Below, piece by piece: positions 52,203 to 62,016 of a stretch of DNA of 64,000 bases. This DNA is from Fertoeibacter niger. Lineage in GTDB: Bacteria > Pseudomonadota > Alphaproteobacteria > Rhodobacterales > Rhodobacteraceae. Location: contig NZ_WHUT02000002.1 in NCBI RefSeq assembly GCF_009380135.2, positions 248,001 to 312,000 on the forward strand, read 5' to 3'. Under the pieces are notes generated by a model. The model was not told where the DNA came from and did no database searches. It saw only the letters and a program-made list of their open reading frames with translations. The position numbers were made by a program, and so were the translations under genes. Numbering within the stretch: the stretch's first letter is position 1; the number at the start of each line of letters is the position of its first letter.

Positions 52203-53377
52203 TTTCGGTCGAAGAGGCGCTGGCCCGGGTGCTGGCCCTCGCCGCCCCGCTGGGGGCGGAGTCCGTGCCACTGGCCCGCGCCGCTGGCCGCGCCATGTGC
52301 GCCCCCGCTGTGGCGGGGCGCGACCAGCCGCCGTTTGCCGCCTCGGCGATGGATGGCTATGCCGTGGCGGGCGACGCGCCCGAAGGGGCCAGCTTATCCG
52401 TCGTCGGCATGGCGGCGGCGGGCCATGCCTTTGCCGGTGCTGTCGGCCCTGGCCAGGCGGTGCGCATTTTCACCGGCGCGCCCTTGCCCGCTGGCGCAAA
52501 CCGCGTGGTTATTCAAGAGGATGTGCTGGCGGCGGGCGACCGGATCACCATCCGCGCCAATGCCGATACCGGCACCAACATCCGCCCGCAGGGGCAGGAT
52601 TTCCGCGCCGGGGCCAGCCTGTCGCCCCGCCGCCTGCGCCCCAATGATCTGGCGCTGCTGGCCGCGATGAACGTGGCAGCCGTGCCCGTCACCCGCCGCC
52701 CGGTCGTGGCCTTGATCGCGACGGGCGATGAACTGGTGATGCCCGGCGAAGACCCCCGGCCCGACCAGATCATCGCCTCCAACACCTTCGCGCTGAAGGC
52801 GCTGGCCGAGGCCGAGGGCGCCGAAGCCCGCCTTCTGCCCATCGCCCGCGACACCGGGGCAGAGCTGGAGGCGGTGCTGACCCTGGCACTGGACGCAGAC
52901 CTGATCGTGACCATCGGCGGGGCGTCGGTCGGCGACCATGATCTTGTGGAGCGCGTGGCCGGGAAGATGGGGCTGGAACGCGCCTTCTACAAGATCGCCA
53001 TGCGGCCCGGAAAACCCTTGATGGCCGGGCGGTTGCGCGGCGTGCCGATGCTGGGGCTGCCGGGCAATCCGGTATCCTCAATCGTCTGCGCGCATCTGTT
53101 CCTGCTGCCAATGATCCGCGCGATGCTGGGGCTGGCGGGCCCTGCCCCCGTGCCGCGCCGAGCGACTCTCGCCTGCGATGTGCCCGCCAACGGCCCCCGC
53201 ACCCATTACATGCGCGCCCGTCTGGCCCCCGGCGATGGCCTGCCCGGCATCACACCGTTTGACCGGCAGGATTCGGCGCTGCTTTCGATCCTGACCGAGG
53301 CTGACGCGCTGCTGATCCGCCCCCTGGGCGACGGGCCGCGCCCCGCCGGGCATGTGGTGGACTATCTGCCGCTTTGA
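52199..53377 (+). CDS. moeA: molybdopterin molybdenumtransferase
   Basis: A 392-residue enzyme inserting molybdate into adenylylated molybdopterin. Motifs are [49 protein letters not shown] and the MoCF motif [14 protein letters not shown], followed by [26 protein letters not shown]. The start is GTG at 52199 in a GTGA overlap with moaC. The molybdenum hydroxylase at the end of the window is a possible client. Confidence 0.95.
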   Translation: MISVEEALARVLALAAPLGAESVPLARAAGRAMCAPAVAGRDQPPFAASAMDGYAVAGDAPEGASLSVVGMAAAGHAFAGAVGPGQAVRIFTGAPLPAGANRVVIQEDVLAAGDRITIRANADTGTNIRPQGQDFRAGASLSPRRLRPNDLALLAAMNVAAVPVTRRPVVALIATGDELVMPGEDPRPDQIIASNTFALKALAEAEGAEARLLPIARDTGAELEAVLTLALDADLIVTIGGASVGDHDLVERVAGKMGLERAFYKIAMRPGKPLMAGRLRGVPMLGLPGNPVSSIVCAHLFLLPMIRAMLGLAGPAPVPRRATLACDVPANGPRTHYMRARLAPGDGLPGITPFDRQDSALLSILTEADALLIRPLGDGPRPAGHVVDYLPL

Positions 53378-53386
53378 CACAGGCAC

Positions 53387-53426
53387 TTGACACAAATCGG
53401 GAACGCGGGCAGAACAAGGGGGGAAC
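53387..53426 (+). promoter_or_regulatory. lexA promoter region with double SOS box
   Basis: GAAC occurs at 53401-53404, 53412-53415 and 53423-53426, each separated by exactly seven bases; read on the other strand this is GTTC-N7-GTTC-N7-GTTC, the alphaproteobacterial LexA site used twice in register. TTGACA (53387-53392) just upstream is a -35 candidate, which puts the boxes over the -10 region and start site. Autorepression of lexA is expected. Confidence 0.85.
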
Positions 53427-53455
53427 TGATGCCCCACCCGCCCGGAGGATGGCCG

Positions 53456-54142
53456 ATGCTGACGCGCAAACAAATGGAACTTCTTGATTTCATCAAGACA
53501 CGGATGGACCGCGACGGTGTGCCACCCTCGTTTGACGAGATGAAGGAAGCCCTTGATCTGCGGTCGAAATCCGGCATTCACCGGCTGATCACGGCGCTGG
53601 AGGAGCGGGGCTTCATCCGCCGTCTGGCCCACCGCGCCCGCGCCATCGAGATCATGAAACTGCCCGAGGCGATGGAAAAACCCGGCTTTTCGCCCCGCGT
53701 GATCGCGGGCGACCGGGTTGATCCGCCGCGCGGCGCGATCCCGCTGGAGGCGGTCTATGCGCTGGAACTGCCGGTGATGGGCCGCATCGCCGCCGGTGTG
53801 CCGATCGAGGCGATTTCCGAGGTTTCGCATCACATCGCCGTGCCGGGGGCGATGCTGTCGGGCAAGGGCCAGCATTACGCGCTGGAGGTAAAGGGCGATT
53901 CGATGATCGAAGCCGGGATCAACGATGGCGACATCGTGGTGATCCGCGAACAGACCACCGCCGAGAATGGTGATATCGTCGTGGCGCTGGTCGAGGATAC
54001 CGAGGCCACGCTGAAACGCTTCCGCCGCCGTGGCGGCATGATCGCGCTTGAGGCGGCGAACCCCGCCTACGAGACGCGCATGCTGGCGGATCATCAGGTC
54101 AAGGTGCAGGGCCGCCTGGTCGGGCTGATCCGCAGCTATTGA
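53456..54142 (+). CDS. lexA: LexA SOS repressor
   Basis: A 228-residue repressor. The N-terminal winged helix ([50 protein letters not shown]) is followed by the Ala-Gly cleavage region in [12 protein letters not shown], the catalytic Ser in [18 protein letters not shown] and the catalytic Lys in [14 protein letters not shown] seven bases before the ATG at 53456 fixes the start. It carries three in-register GAAC boxes upstream. Confidence 0.96.
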   Translation: MLTRKQMELLDFIKTRMDRDGVPPSFDEMKEALDLRSKSGIHRLITALEERGFIRRLAHRARAIEIMKLPEAMEKPGFSPRVIAGDRVDPPRGAIPLEAVYALELPVMGRIAAGVPIEAISEVSHHIAVPGAMLSGKGQHYALEVKGDSMIEAGINDGDIVVIREQTTAENGDIVVALVEDTEATLKRFRRRGGMIALEAANPAYETRMLADHQVKVQGRLVGLIRSY

Positions 54143-54296
54143 ACGGGCGACTGGCCTGCACCCACGCATCCAAGGGCCTTTCCATGCCGTTGCAGAGCCG
54201 GTCCAGGCGCGCTGCCCCCCGGTTTTCCTGGTGGCCCGGGTATCTGCCATCCCGGCCATCTTGGCGCGTGCCTGGGGCAAAGACCGGCGCGGGCAG

Positions 54297-56387
54297 TCAT
54301 TCCGCGCGGGCCAGGCGTTGCGGTCTGGCTTTTGCCTGAGTCTGGGGCGACCACAATCGCGTGCCCTGACGCGCGGCCTCCATGCGCAGCGTGCCATCCT
54401 TTTCCGGCCACAGTGCCATCCCGCCTGTGCGGGCCAGCAGGGTCTGGTCGATCAGGCGGCACCCTTCGGGCACGGTTTCGGCTTCGGCAGCCAGGATGAC
54501 CAAGCCCGCCGTGGCGCAGGCCCCGGCCAGTGCCTTCGGGGCGGATTTGCCCTTCAGATGCACCGCCTCAACCCCGCCGATGCGGAAGGCGCGTGCGCCC
54601 TGTGGCCCGGAAAATCCAGGCCGGGCCGCCGCCGCCGCAGGCTCTGCCAGGTCGCCGTCATTCTCCAACCAGCTTTGCGCGGCAAATCCTGCCCCGCGCG
54701 GCGATGCCAGGGCCCGCCCTTCGGCCCCCAACAGCCCTACCTGGGCACCGTCAGCACTGATCAGTACCGGCGCACGTTCGGTCTGCACCCAAAGCAGCAA
54801 GGCCAGGGCAACCGGCGCCAGCCCGGGCAGGCGTAGCCATCTGCGCCAGACAACGGCCCACAGCACACCCAATGTCATCAGCGGCAACACCCACGGCCCC
54901 GGCATGGGAATGCCCGTCACAGCCCCATCCCACCCGGCAACCCACGCAGCCACCAGCAAAATCCAGCGCGATCCCAGATCCATCAGCCATAGGCCCGGCG
55001 CAGCCAGCCCAAGGGGGGCAAGCAAGGCCGCCACGACAGCCCCGGGCATGATGCACAGGCCCATCGCGGGCACTGTCAACAGATTGGCCAGCAGGCCGTA
55101 GTCGGTGAAACGGTTGAAATGCGCGGCGGCAAAGGGCGCCGTGGCCGCCCCCGCCAGCACCGACGACAGGACCAGCGTGAACAGGGGCATCGTCCAGCGC
55201 GGCAGCTTTTCCCGCAGAACCTGCCCCTCCAGCGCGCCAAAACCGGCGATAAGCACCACCGTGGCCGCAAACGACATCTGAAACCCCGCATTCAGCAGGC
55301 TTTCGGGTTTCCAGATCAGCAGCACGCAAGCCGAAAGCGCCACACTGCGCAGGCTCAGCGCGCGGCGGTCCAGCAGCACCGCGCCCAGCATGACGGCGGC
55401 CATCAGGAAGGCGCGTTCGGTCGCCAGATTGCCACCCGACAGCAGCAGGTAGAACCCGGCCACCGCCAGCGCGACCAGTGCCGCCAGCTTCTTCGCATTC
55501 ACCCGCAGCGCCACCGCAGGCACCAGCGCGACCCCATAACGCAGGGCGGCAAAGACAAATCCGGTCAGGAAAGCGAGGTTCATGCCGGAAATCGCCAGCA
55601 GATGCGCAAGGTTGCTGTCGCGCAGGTCGGCCACGGTCGCCTCGGTGATGCCGGAACGGTCGCCAGTCACGGCCCCGGCGGCAAAGGCCCCGGCCTGTCC
55701 GTCGATCCGCGCGGTGATTGCGGCAGACAGATGGGCGCGCAGACGGTTGATCGCCTGCTGCCCCGGCTCCGGCGGGCCGAGGATCAGCACCGGCGTGCGG
55801 GTATAGCCCACCGCCCCAAGCCGCTCGAAATAGGCGATGCGCTGGAAGTCGAGACCGCGAGGCTCGGACGGGGCCTGCGGCGGGGCCAGATGGCCGGTCA
55901 GAATCACCGTCGGGCCGGGTTCGGGCACGAATTCCGGTGGGCCATGCAGCGACAGGCGCACCGTGGCGGGCGTGCGGTCGGGTGGCAGGCGTTCCAGCAC
56001 CACCCGGTCAAGCGTGATGCGGATATGGTCCGAGGACGAGCGGTCAACCTCGATGATCCGGCCTTCCACCGGGCCGTAGTAGCGAAACGCCAGCACCGGG
56101 GCGGCTTGCAGATGGCCCCGCGCCCCGGCGGCCAACAGGCCAAAGGCCATGCAGGCCAAGGCGATGGCCAGCGGATGCCAACCCTCGGGCCCCCACAGGC
56201 GCAAGGCGACCATGGCCAGAAACACTGCCAGTGCGACAGCATAGAAGGCCGCCCCCGGCTCGTCCCGCAGCCCGAACCACAGGCCAATGCCCAGCGCCAG
56301 AAAGACCGGCACCCAGGGAAAAAGCATGCCCCGCGCCTCGGCCAGCGCCTGCAACGGGTGCGCCCAGCCCGTTACCCCGGCCCGCAT
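54297..56387 (-). CDS. comEC: ComEC/Rec2 family DNA-uptake channel
   Basis: A 696-residue polytopic membrane protein. N-terminal helices and a DUF4131-type OB-fold (ILTGHLAPPQAPSEPRGLDFQRIAYFERLGAVGYTR) are followed by the competence domain with AGAVTGDRSGITEATVADLRDSNLAHLLAISGMNLAFLTGF and SGGNLATERAFLMAAVML. The C-terminal 190 residues lack a metallo-beta-lactamase HxHxDH motif, so only the channel part is present, as is usual in alphaproteobacteria. It converges on lexA with a 154-bp gap. Confidence 0.88.
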   Translation of the reverse strand: MRAGVTGWAHPLQALAEARGMLFPWVPVFLALGIGLWFGLRDEPGAAFYAVALAVFLAMVALRLWGPEGWHPLAIALACMAFGLLAAGARGHLQAAPVLAFRYYGPVEGRIIEVDRSSSDHIRITLDRVVLERLPPDRTPATVRLSLHGPPEFVPEPGPTVILTGHLAPPQAPSEPRGLDFQRIAYFERLGAVGYTRTPVLILGPPEPGQQAINRLRAHLSAAITARIDGQAGAFAAGAVTGDRSGITEATVADLRDSNLAHLLAISGMNLAFLTGFVFAALRYGVALVPAVALRVNAKKLAALVALAVAGFYLLLSGGNLATERAFLMAAVMLGAVLLDRRALSLRSVALSACVLLIWKPESLLNAGFQMSFAATVVLIAGFGALEGQVLREKLPRWTMPLFTLVLSSVLAGAATAPFAAAHFNRFTDYGLLANLLTVPAMGLCIMPGAVVAALLAPLGLAAPGLWLMDLGSRWILLVAAWVAGWDGAVTGIPMPGPWVLPLMTLGVLWAVVWRRWLRLPGLAPVALALLLWVQTERAPVLISADGAQVGLLGAEGRALASPRGAGFAAQSWLENDGDLAEPAAAAARPGFSGPQGARAFRIGGVEAVHLKGKSAPKALAGACATAGLVILAAEAETVPEGCRLIDQTLLARTGGMALWPEKDGTLRMEAARQGTRLWSPQTQAKARPQRLARAE

Positions 56388-56485
56388 CTTGTTTCCCGCC
56401 CCGCGATTGCCTAGACACAGGCCGAGCCTAGCGCCGGATGGTTGCCGAAAGGTTAAGCAGACCGGCCCGCCTGAAAGGTAATGCC

Positions 56486-57889
56486 ATGTCCCGCCCCGTT
56501 GTCACCCGCTTTGCCCCCTCGCCCACCGGCTATCTGCATATCGGCGGCGCGCGCACGGCGCTGTTCAACTGGCTTTACGCGCGGGGCCGGGGCGGCAAAT
56601 TCCTGCTGCGGATCGAGGATACCGACCGCGAGCGTTCCACGCCCGAGGCGACGGCGGCGATCCTGCAAGGGCTGGCCTGGCTGGGGCTGGACTGGGACGG
56701 CGAGGTGGTCAGCCAGTTCGACCGCAAGGACCGGCATGCCGAGGTGGCGCATGAAATGCTGGCGCGCGGCACGGCCTATAAATGCTTCGCGACGGCAGCC
56801 GAGATCGCGGCCTTCCGCGAGGCCGAAAGCGCAAAGGGCGTGTCCTATCCCGTGTTCCTCAGCCCCTGGCGCGACGCCGATCCGGCGACGCATCCCGACG
56901 CGCCCTTTGCAATCCGCATGAAGGCCCCGCGGAGCGGCGATACGGTGATCGACGACCAGGTGCAGGGCCACGTCACGATCCAGAACGCGACGCTAGATGA
57001 CATGATCGTGCTGCGGTCCGACGGCGTGCCCACCTATATGCTGGCCGTGGTGGTGGATGATCACGACATGGGCGTGACCCATGTGATCCGGGGCGACGAC
57101 CATCTGAACAACGCGGCGCGGCAGGCGATGGTTTATGATGCGATGGGCTGGGACATTCCGGTCTGGGCGCATATCCCGCTGATTTTCGGGCCGGACGGCA
57201 AGAAGCTGTCGAAACGCCACGGCGCGGTGGGTGTGCATGAGTATCAGGCGATGGGCTATCCGGCGGCGGGCATGCGCAATTATCTGACACGGCTGGGTTG
57301 GGCGCATGGCGATGCCGAGTTCTTTACCGATCAGCAAGCAAGGGCGTGGTTTGATCTGGCGGGAATCGGCCGCGCCCCTGCGCGACTCGATTTCAAGAAA
57401 CTGGAGAATATCTGCGGCCAGCATATCGCCGCAGCCGATGATGCTGCGCTGCTGCATGAAATTGTGGCGTATCGGGCTGCGGCGGGGTTGGAAGCCTTGA
57501 CCGGGGGGCAGGAAAACGGACTGTTGCGGGCAATGTATTGCCTGAAAGACCGCGCAAAGACCTTGCCGGAGCTGCTTGAAAAGGCTGAATTTGTTCTGGC
57601 ATCGCGGCCGATTTCCCGGGACGAGGCGGCACAGAAGGCCCTTGATCCGGTATCCCGTGGTATACTGCACGAATTGACGCCGCGACTGCAAAATGTTAGC
57701 TGGTCGAAGGAAAATCTGGAGTCTATCCTGACCGGAACGGCCACGGCCCATGGCCTGAACTTCGGCAAGATGGCAGCGCCCCTGCGTTCTGCGCTGGCCG
57801 GGCGGATGGTGACGCCGAGCGTTTACGACATGATGCTTGTCATCGGTCAGATTGAGACGATTGCGCGGCTGGAGGATGCTGCGGCCTGA
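56486..57889 (+). CDS. gltX: glutamyl-tRNA synthetase
   Basis: A 467-residue class I aminoacyl-tRNA synthetase. The HIGH-type motif is [25 protein letters not shown] and the KMSKS-type motif is [11 protein letters not shown]. Anticodon-binding helices occupy the last 150 residues. The ATG at 56486 has AAGG eight bases upstream. Rhodobacterales usually carry two gltX copies; whether this one is discriminating cannot be told from the sequence alone. Confidence 0.94.
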   Translation: MSRPVVTRFAPSPTGYLHIGGARTALFNWLYARGRGGKFLLRIEDTDRERSTPEATAAILQGLAWLGLDWDGEVVSQFDRKDRHAEVAHEMLARGTAYKCFATAAEIAAFREAESAKGVSYPVFLSPWRDADPATHPDAPFAIRMKAPRSGDTVIDDQVQGHVTIQNATLDDMIVLRSDGVPTYMLAVVVDDHDMGVTHVIRGDDHLNNAARQAMVYDAMGWDIPVWAHIPLIFGPDGKKLSKRHGAVGVHEYQAMGYPAAGMRNYLTRLGWAHGDAEFFTDQQARAWFDLAGIGRAPARLDFKKLENICGQHIAAADDAALLHEIVAYRAAAGLEALTGGQENGLLRAMYCLKDRAKTLPELLEKAEFVLASRPISRDEAAQKALDPVSRGILHELTPRLQNVSWSKENLESILTGTATAHGLNFGKMAAPLRSALAGRMVTPSVYDMMLVIGQIETIARLEDAAA

Positions 57890-57973
57890 AACGCCGCCTT
57901 GTCCTTCCTCGCGGGCCCCATCCGGGGCGCTGAAGCTTTGGCCTGCACCGGCCGCCACAGGAGAGGGATGAGA

Positions 57974-59260
57974 ATGACCAAAACCGCGACCCTGACCTTC
58001 GATGACAAGGTGATCGAACTGCCCGTCCATTCCCCCACCCTTGGGCCGGATGTGCTGGATATCCGCAAGCTCTATGCGCAGGGCGATGTGTTCACCTACG
58101 ACCCCGGCTTCACCTCGACCGCCGCCTGCGAAAGCGCCATCACCTATATCGACGGCGATGTGGGCGAATTGCTGCACCGGGGTTATCCGATCGAGCAACT
58201 GGCCGAGCATTCGCATTTCCTTGAGGTCTGCTATCTGCTGCTTTACGGCGAACTGCCCAGTGCCGAGAAGCTGGCGCATTTCGAGCGCACCGTCACCCGG
58301 CATACGATGGTGCATGAACAGATGCACAACTTCTTCCGCGGGTTCCGGCGCGATGCGCATCCGATGGCCACGATGGTGGGTGTGGTTGGCGCGATGTCGG
58401 CCTTCTACCATGACAGCACCGACATCAATGATCCCTGGCAGCGCGAGGTTGCGGCCTTCCGCCTGATCGCCAAGCTGCCGACCATTGCCGCGATGGCTTA
58501 TAAATATTCGGTGGGCCAGCCCTTCGTCTACCCGAAGAACTCGTTGGATTATGCGGGCAATTTCCTGCACATGTGTTTTTCGGTGCCTGCCGAGGAATAT
58601 GTGGTGAACCCGGTTCTGGCCAAGGCGATGGACCGGATCATGATGCTGCATGCCGACCACGAGCAGAACGCATCGACCAGCACCGTGCGGCTGGCAGGTT
58701 CGTCGGGGGCCAACCCCTTTGCCTGCATTGCCGCCGGTATTGCCTGCCTCTGGGGTCCGGCGCATGGCGGGGCCAATCAGGCCTGTCTGGAAATGCTGCG
58801 CGAAATCGGCACGGTTGACCGTATTCCCGAATACATCCGCCGCGCCAAGGACAAGGATGACAGCTTCCGTCTGATGGGCTTTGGCCACCGGGTCTACAAG
58901 AACTTCGACCCCCGCGCCAAGGTGATGAAGGAAAGCGCCGACGAGGTGCTGGAACTTCTGGGCGTGCACAACAACCCGACGCTGCAAGTGGCCAAGGAGT
59001 TGGAGCGGATCGCGCTGGAAGACGAGTATTTCGTCTCGAAAAAGCTGTATCCGAACGTCGATTTCTATTCGGGCATCATTCTGGATGCCATCGGTTTCCC
59101 CACCGCCATGTTCACGCCGATCTTTGCTCTCAGCCGCACGGTGGGCTGGATCAGCCAGTGGAAGGAAATGATCGCCGACCCGACGCAGAAGATCGGCCGC
59201 CCGCGCCAGCTTTACACCGGTGCCGCAAAGCGCGACTATCTGGCTGTGGAAAAGCGCTGA
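57974..59260 (+). CDS. gltA: citrate synthase (type II)
   Basis: A 428-residue hexameric-type citrate synthase. The catalytic His/His/Asp set can be placed in [46 protein letters not shown] and the Asp of [18 protein letters not shown]. An N-terminal NADH-sensitive-type extension precedes the core ([27 protein letters not shown]). AGGAGAGGG (57959-57967) is a strong ribosome-binding site; the ATG at 57974 is favoured over the one at 57968 by spacing. Confidence 0.95.
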   Translation: MTKTATLTFDDKVIELPVHSPTLGPDVLDIRKLYAQGDVFTYDPGFTSTAACESAITYIDGDVGELLHRGYPIEQLAEHSHFLEVCYLLLYGELPSAEKLAHFERTVTRHTMVHEQMHNFFRGFRRDAHPMATMVGVVGAMSAFYHDSTDINDPWQREVAAFRLIAKLPTIAAMAYKYSVGQPFVYPKNSLDYAGNFLHMCFSVPAEEYVVNPVLAKAMDRIMMLHADHEQNASTSTVRLAGSSGANPFACIAAGIACLWGPAHGGANQACLEMLREIGTVDRIPEYIRRAKDKDDSFRLMGFGHRVYKNFDPRAKVMKESADEVLELLGVHNNPTLQVAKELERIALEDEYFVSKKLYPNVDFYSGIILDAIGFPTAMFTPIFALSRTVGWISQWKEMIADPTQKIGRPRQLYTGAAKRDYLAVEKR

Positions 59261-59278
59261 TTTCAGCGAGGTTTACGA

Positions 59279-59313
59279 AGAACGGCGGCTCCGCGGGGCC
59301 GCCGTTCTGCTTT
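59279..59313 (+). terminator. rho-independent terminator of gltA
   Basis: An 11-bp perfect stem AGAACGGCGGC/GCCGCCGTTCT with an 8-base loop, followed by GCTTT, 18 bp after the gltA stop codon. Confidence 0.8.
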
Positions 59314-59371
59314 GGACGGTTGATCGCTTCGATCCGGTCGCGCATCGCCATGGGAACAGCGAAGCAAGCCG

Positions 59372-60262
59372 TCAGGCTTGATGAGCGGGGCCCACTACAC
59401 CATCCAGCGTGCCGACAACGCCATAAACCTCGGGCCGCCGGTCGCGGAACAGGCCCCAGGTGGCGCGCAGGCTGGCTATTGCATCCAGATCCAGCGTGGC
59501 GACCAGCACTTCCTCGGCATCGCGGCTGGCCTTGGCCAGCAACTGCCCGGTATGGTCGGCAATGAAGGACGACCCGTAGAACGTCACCTCGGTGCCTTCG
59601 GGGGCCTTTTCGGTGCCGATGCGGTTGGCGGCGATCACCGGCAGGATATTGGCCGCCGCATGGCCGCGCATCGCCATTTCCCAATGCGGCTGGCTGTCAT
59701 AGCCGGGGCTTGGCGGTTCCGACCCGATGGCGGTGGGATACAGGATCATCTCGGCCCCCAGCAGCGCCATGACGCGGGCCGCTTCGGGAAACCACTGGTC
59801 CCAGCAGATGCCGACGCCGATCCTGCCAAAGCGCGTGTCCCAGACCCGGAACCCGGTATCGCCGGGCGAGAAATAGTATTTCTCCTCATACCCCGGGCCC
59901 TGCGGGATATGGGTCTTGCGGTAAATCCCCAGCACTGCGCCATCGGCGTCGATCATCGCCATGGAATTGAAATGCGCCTGCCCGGCACGTTCAAAGAACG
60001 ACAGCGGCAGCACCACGCCCAGTTCCTTTGCCAATGCCGCAAAGCGCGCGATCAGCGGGTGGCCCGCCAGCGGCTGCGCCAGCCCGAAATATTCCGGGCG
60101 CTGGGTGATGCAGAAATAGGGGGTGGCGAACAGTTCCTGTATCAGGATCACCTGCGCGCCCTGTGCTGCGGCCTGGCGCACCAGCGCCTCGGCCCAGTCG
60201 GCATTGGCGGCCAGATCCCATGAACAGGCAAATTGCGTGGCGGCGACGGTGACGTTGCGCAT
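59372..60262 (-). CDS. aguB: N-carbamoylputrescine amidase
   Basis: A 296-residue nitrilase-superfamily hydrolase converting N-carbamoylputrescine to putrescine. The Glu-Lys-Cys triad is visible: Glu in VILIQELFATPYFC, Lys in GIYRKTHIPQGPGYEEKYYFSPGD and Cys in VGICWDQWFPEAARVMAL. The long stretch PTAIGSEPPSPGYDSQPHWEMAMRGHAAANILPVIAANR is diagnostic of the AguB branch. Agmatine deiminase is not in the window. Confidence 0.9.
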   Translation of the reverse strand: MRNVTVAATQFACSWDLAANADWAEALVRQAAAQGAQVILIQELFATPYFCITQRPEYFGLAQPLAGHPLIARFAALAKELGVVLPLSFFERAGQAHFNSMAMIDADGAVLGIYRKTHIPQGPGYEEKYYFSPGDTGFRVWDTRFGRIGVGICWDQWFPEAARVMALLGAEMILYPTAIGSEPPSPGYDSQPHWEMAMRGHAAANILPVIAANRIGTEKAPEGTEVTFYGSSFIADHTGQLLAKASRDAEEVLVATLDLDAIASLRATWGLFRDRRPEVYGVVGTLDGVVGPAHQA

Positions 60263-60374
60263 CGAATCCTCCGTTGCGGTCGGGCAGAGCTTGCCCTTTG
60301 GTCACGCATCCGGGCAAGCCCCCTCGACACCGCGCCCGCCGATTGGCAGAACGGGCGGGCCGCCGGAGGATCAG

Positions 60375-60851
60375 ATGCCACGCCACGCCCAAAGCCCTGC
60401 CGACCTGCCCGATCAGGCCACCGTGCTGTCAATGCCGGGGCTGGACTACATGCGCGCCATGCTGGAGGGCAGATTGCCCGAACATACCATCGGCGCGGTG
60501 ATGAATTTCCACCTTGATCTGGTGGCGCCCGGCCATGTGCGGTTTCGTGGCACGCCATTGTTTCAACACACCAACCCTTTCGGCGCGCTGCATGGCGGCT
60601 GGTATGGCACGCTGCTGGATTCGGCGCTGGCCGGGGCGGTGATGACGATGGTGCCACAGGGGCGCTGGTATACCACGCTGGAATACAAGGTGAACATCAC
60701 CCGGGCGCTGGCCATCGGGGTCGAGGTGGTGGCCGAGGCCCATACCGCGCATTGCGGGCGCAGCACCGGCGTATCCACCGCCGAGCTGCGCGGCGTGGCG
60801 GACGGGCGGCTCTATGCCACGGGATCGACGACCTGCATCATATTGGAGTGA
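60375..60851 (+). CDS. PaaI-type hotdog thioesterase
   Basis: A 158-residue hotdog-fold thioesterase with the PaaI-type core NPFGALHGGWYGTLLDSALAGAVMTMV, then TTLEYKVNITRALAIGVEVVAEA and STAELRGVADGRLYATGSTTC. GGAGG five bases before the ATG at 60375 sets the start. It is divergent from aguB. Probably acts on aromatic or medium-chain acyl-CoA; the exact substrate is unknown. Confidence 0.85.
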   Translation: MPRHAQSPADLPDQATVLSMPGLDYMRAMLEGRLPEHTIGAVMNFHLDLVAPGHVRFRGTPLFQHTNPFGALHGGWYGTLLDSALAGAVMTMVPQGRWYTTLEYKVNITRALAIGVEVVAEAHTAHCGRSTGVSTAELRGVADGRLYATGSTTCIILE

Positions 60852-60871
60852 CATGGCAAGTGGCCGACGGC

Positions 60872-60910
60872 AGAGGCCTGCGGCGCGGATATTTGGGCCA
60901 GCAAGAAAGC
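60872..60910 (-). repeat. interspersed motif, copy 5
   Basis: On the minus strand CTTGCTGGCCCAAATATCC, then a GC-rich stretch containing AGGCCTCTGCCG. The 24 bases 60887-60910 differ from those at 47207-47230 at one position only. Located between a thioesterase gene and the DUF2235 gene. Confidence 0.55.
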
Positions 60911-60938
60911 GCGCGGTCTGAGCAGATGGCCGGCCGGG

Positions 60939-61961
60939 TCATTGCGGCGGGCGCACCACGCTGGTCACGCCGCCCTGCCACCAGCGCGGTGGGGCGGTCA
61001 ATGCCGAGGGGTGCAGCGTTTCCGAGCGGTCCTGCCCGATGCGGCGACGGCGACGCAGCAGGAACAGCTTGCTCCACCCCCGCCGGGTGCCGACCATCGG
61101 CGCGGCGGGGTCGCAGGGAAAGCGCGCGCGCCAGCCCTGCGGCAGGGCCAGACCGCAGCTTTCGGCGCGTTCCAGCATCCAGACCAGCGGGATGTTCGAC
61201 AGGGGCCGGGCCCGGTCAAACCCGCCCAGATGGCCGCCGATGTCGCCATGCGCGCCGCGGAACCAGACCTGTTCCACCGCGCAGGGGCCGTCGGGCGGGC
61301 ATTCCCACAGCACGGGCGCGAACACGGCCCGGGTTTCGTGCAGCGCCAGCGCCTGATAGCCATGGCGGATCATGCCCCCCAGCCGGTGACTGTGAAACGC
61401 ATGCTGGTTTTCCGTCAGCATCCACAACAGCGGCAGGCGGATGCCCAGCGCCTTGACCGTATCCCAGACGCCGATCATTTCCACCCAGACCGCCGGATGG
61501 CAGAAGCGGCGGGCAAAGGCGCGGGCGGCGGGGCGGTCGGGGTCGCGCTGGTAGTGGCGGTAGGCAAGCTGCACGTTTCGTTCCGTCGCGGCGTCGCGGG
61601 TCAACAACCCGACGCGGTCGATCACCCCGGCCAGTGAGCGCACCGCATAGGCCCCGCGCGAGTAGCCGAACAGGTAAATCCGGTCGCCCGGCTGGTAGTG
61701 GCTGGCCAGATAGCCATAGGCGCGGCGGATCTGGCGGTTCAGACCACGGCCCTGTGCCAGTTCATGCGCCTGCCGCCAGCCTTCCCATTGCAGGCCGGGC
61801 TCATAATAGACCGACCTGTGCCGCGTGCGCCCCGCCTCATGCAGCAGGCGCCAGGTGAGGCCCGCGTTCGTCTCCTCCCCGGGTTCGAGGGATGACAGGG
61901 TGCCATCGAGGATGATCACATGATCGACCGCGCCGCGTCTTGTGCCGGGGGCGGGTGGCAT
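60939..61961 (-). CDS. DUF2235 / Tle1-like alpha/beta hydrolase
   Basis: About 340 residues of a DUF2235-domain protein related to T6SS phospholipase effector Tle1. It shows DHVIILDGTLSSLEPGEETNAGLTWRLLHE, the nucleophile elbow YLFGYSRGAYAVRSLAG, VEMIGVWDTVKALG and the His in WFRGAHGDIGGHLGG. No T6SS gene is present, so a housekeeping or stress lipase is as likely as an effector. The start is uncertain: GTG 61982 and upstream frames overlapping the molybdenum hydroxylase gene also exist, and a basic stretch (DRLRRWWTRPELVV) upstream looks like family N-terminus. Confidence 0.75.
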   Translation of the reverse strand: MPPAPGTRRGAVDHVIILDGTLSSLEPGEETNAGLTWRLLHEAGRTRHRSVYYEPGLQWEGWRQAHELAQGRGLNRQIRRAYGYLASHYQPGDRIYLFGYSRGAYAVRSLAGVIDRVGLLTRDAATERNVQLAYRHYQRDPDRPAARAFARRFCHPAVWVEMIGVWDTVKALGIRLPLLWMLTENQHAFHSHRLGGMIRHGYQALALHETRAVFAPVLWECPPDGPCAVEQVWFRGAHGDIGGHLGGFDRARPLSNIPLVWMLERAESCGLALPQGWRARFPCDPAAPMVGTRRGWSKLFLLRRRRRIGQDRSETLHPSALTAPPRWWQGGVTSVVRPPQ

Positions 61962-62016
61962 GGCCGGTTCGGCCGCCACCACCAGTTCGGGGCGGGTCCA
62001 CCAGCGGCGAAGGCGG

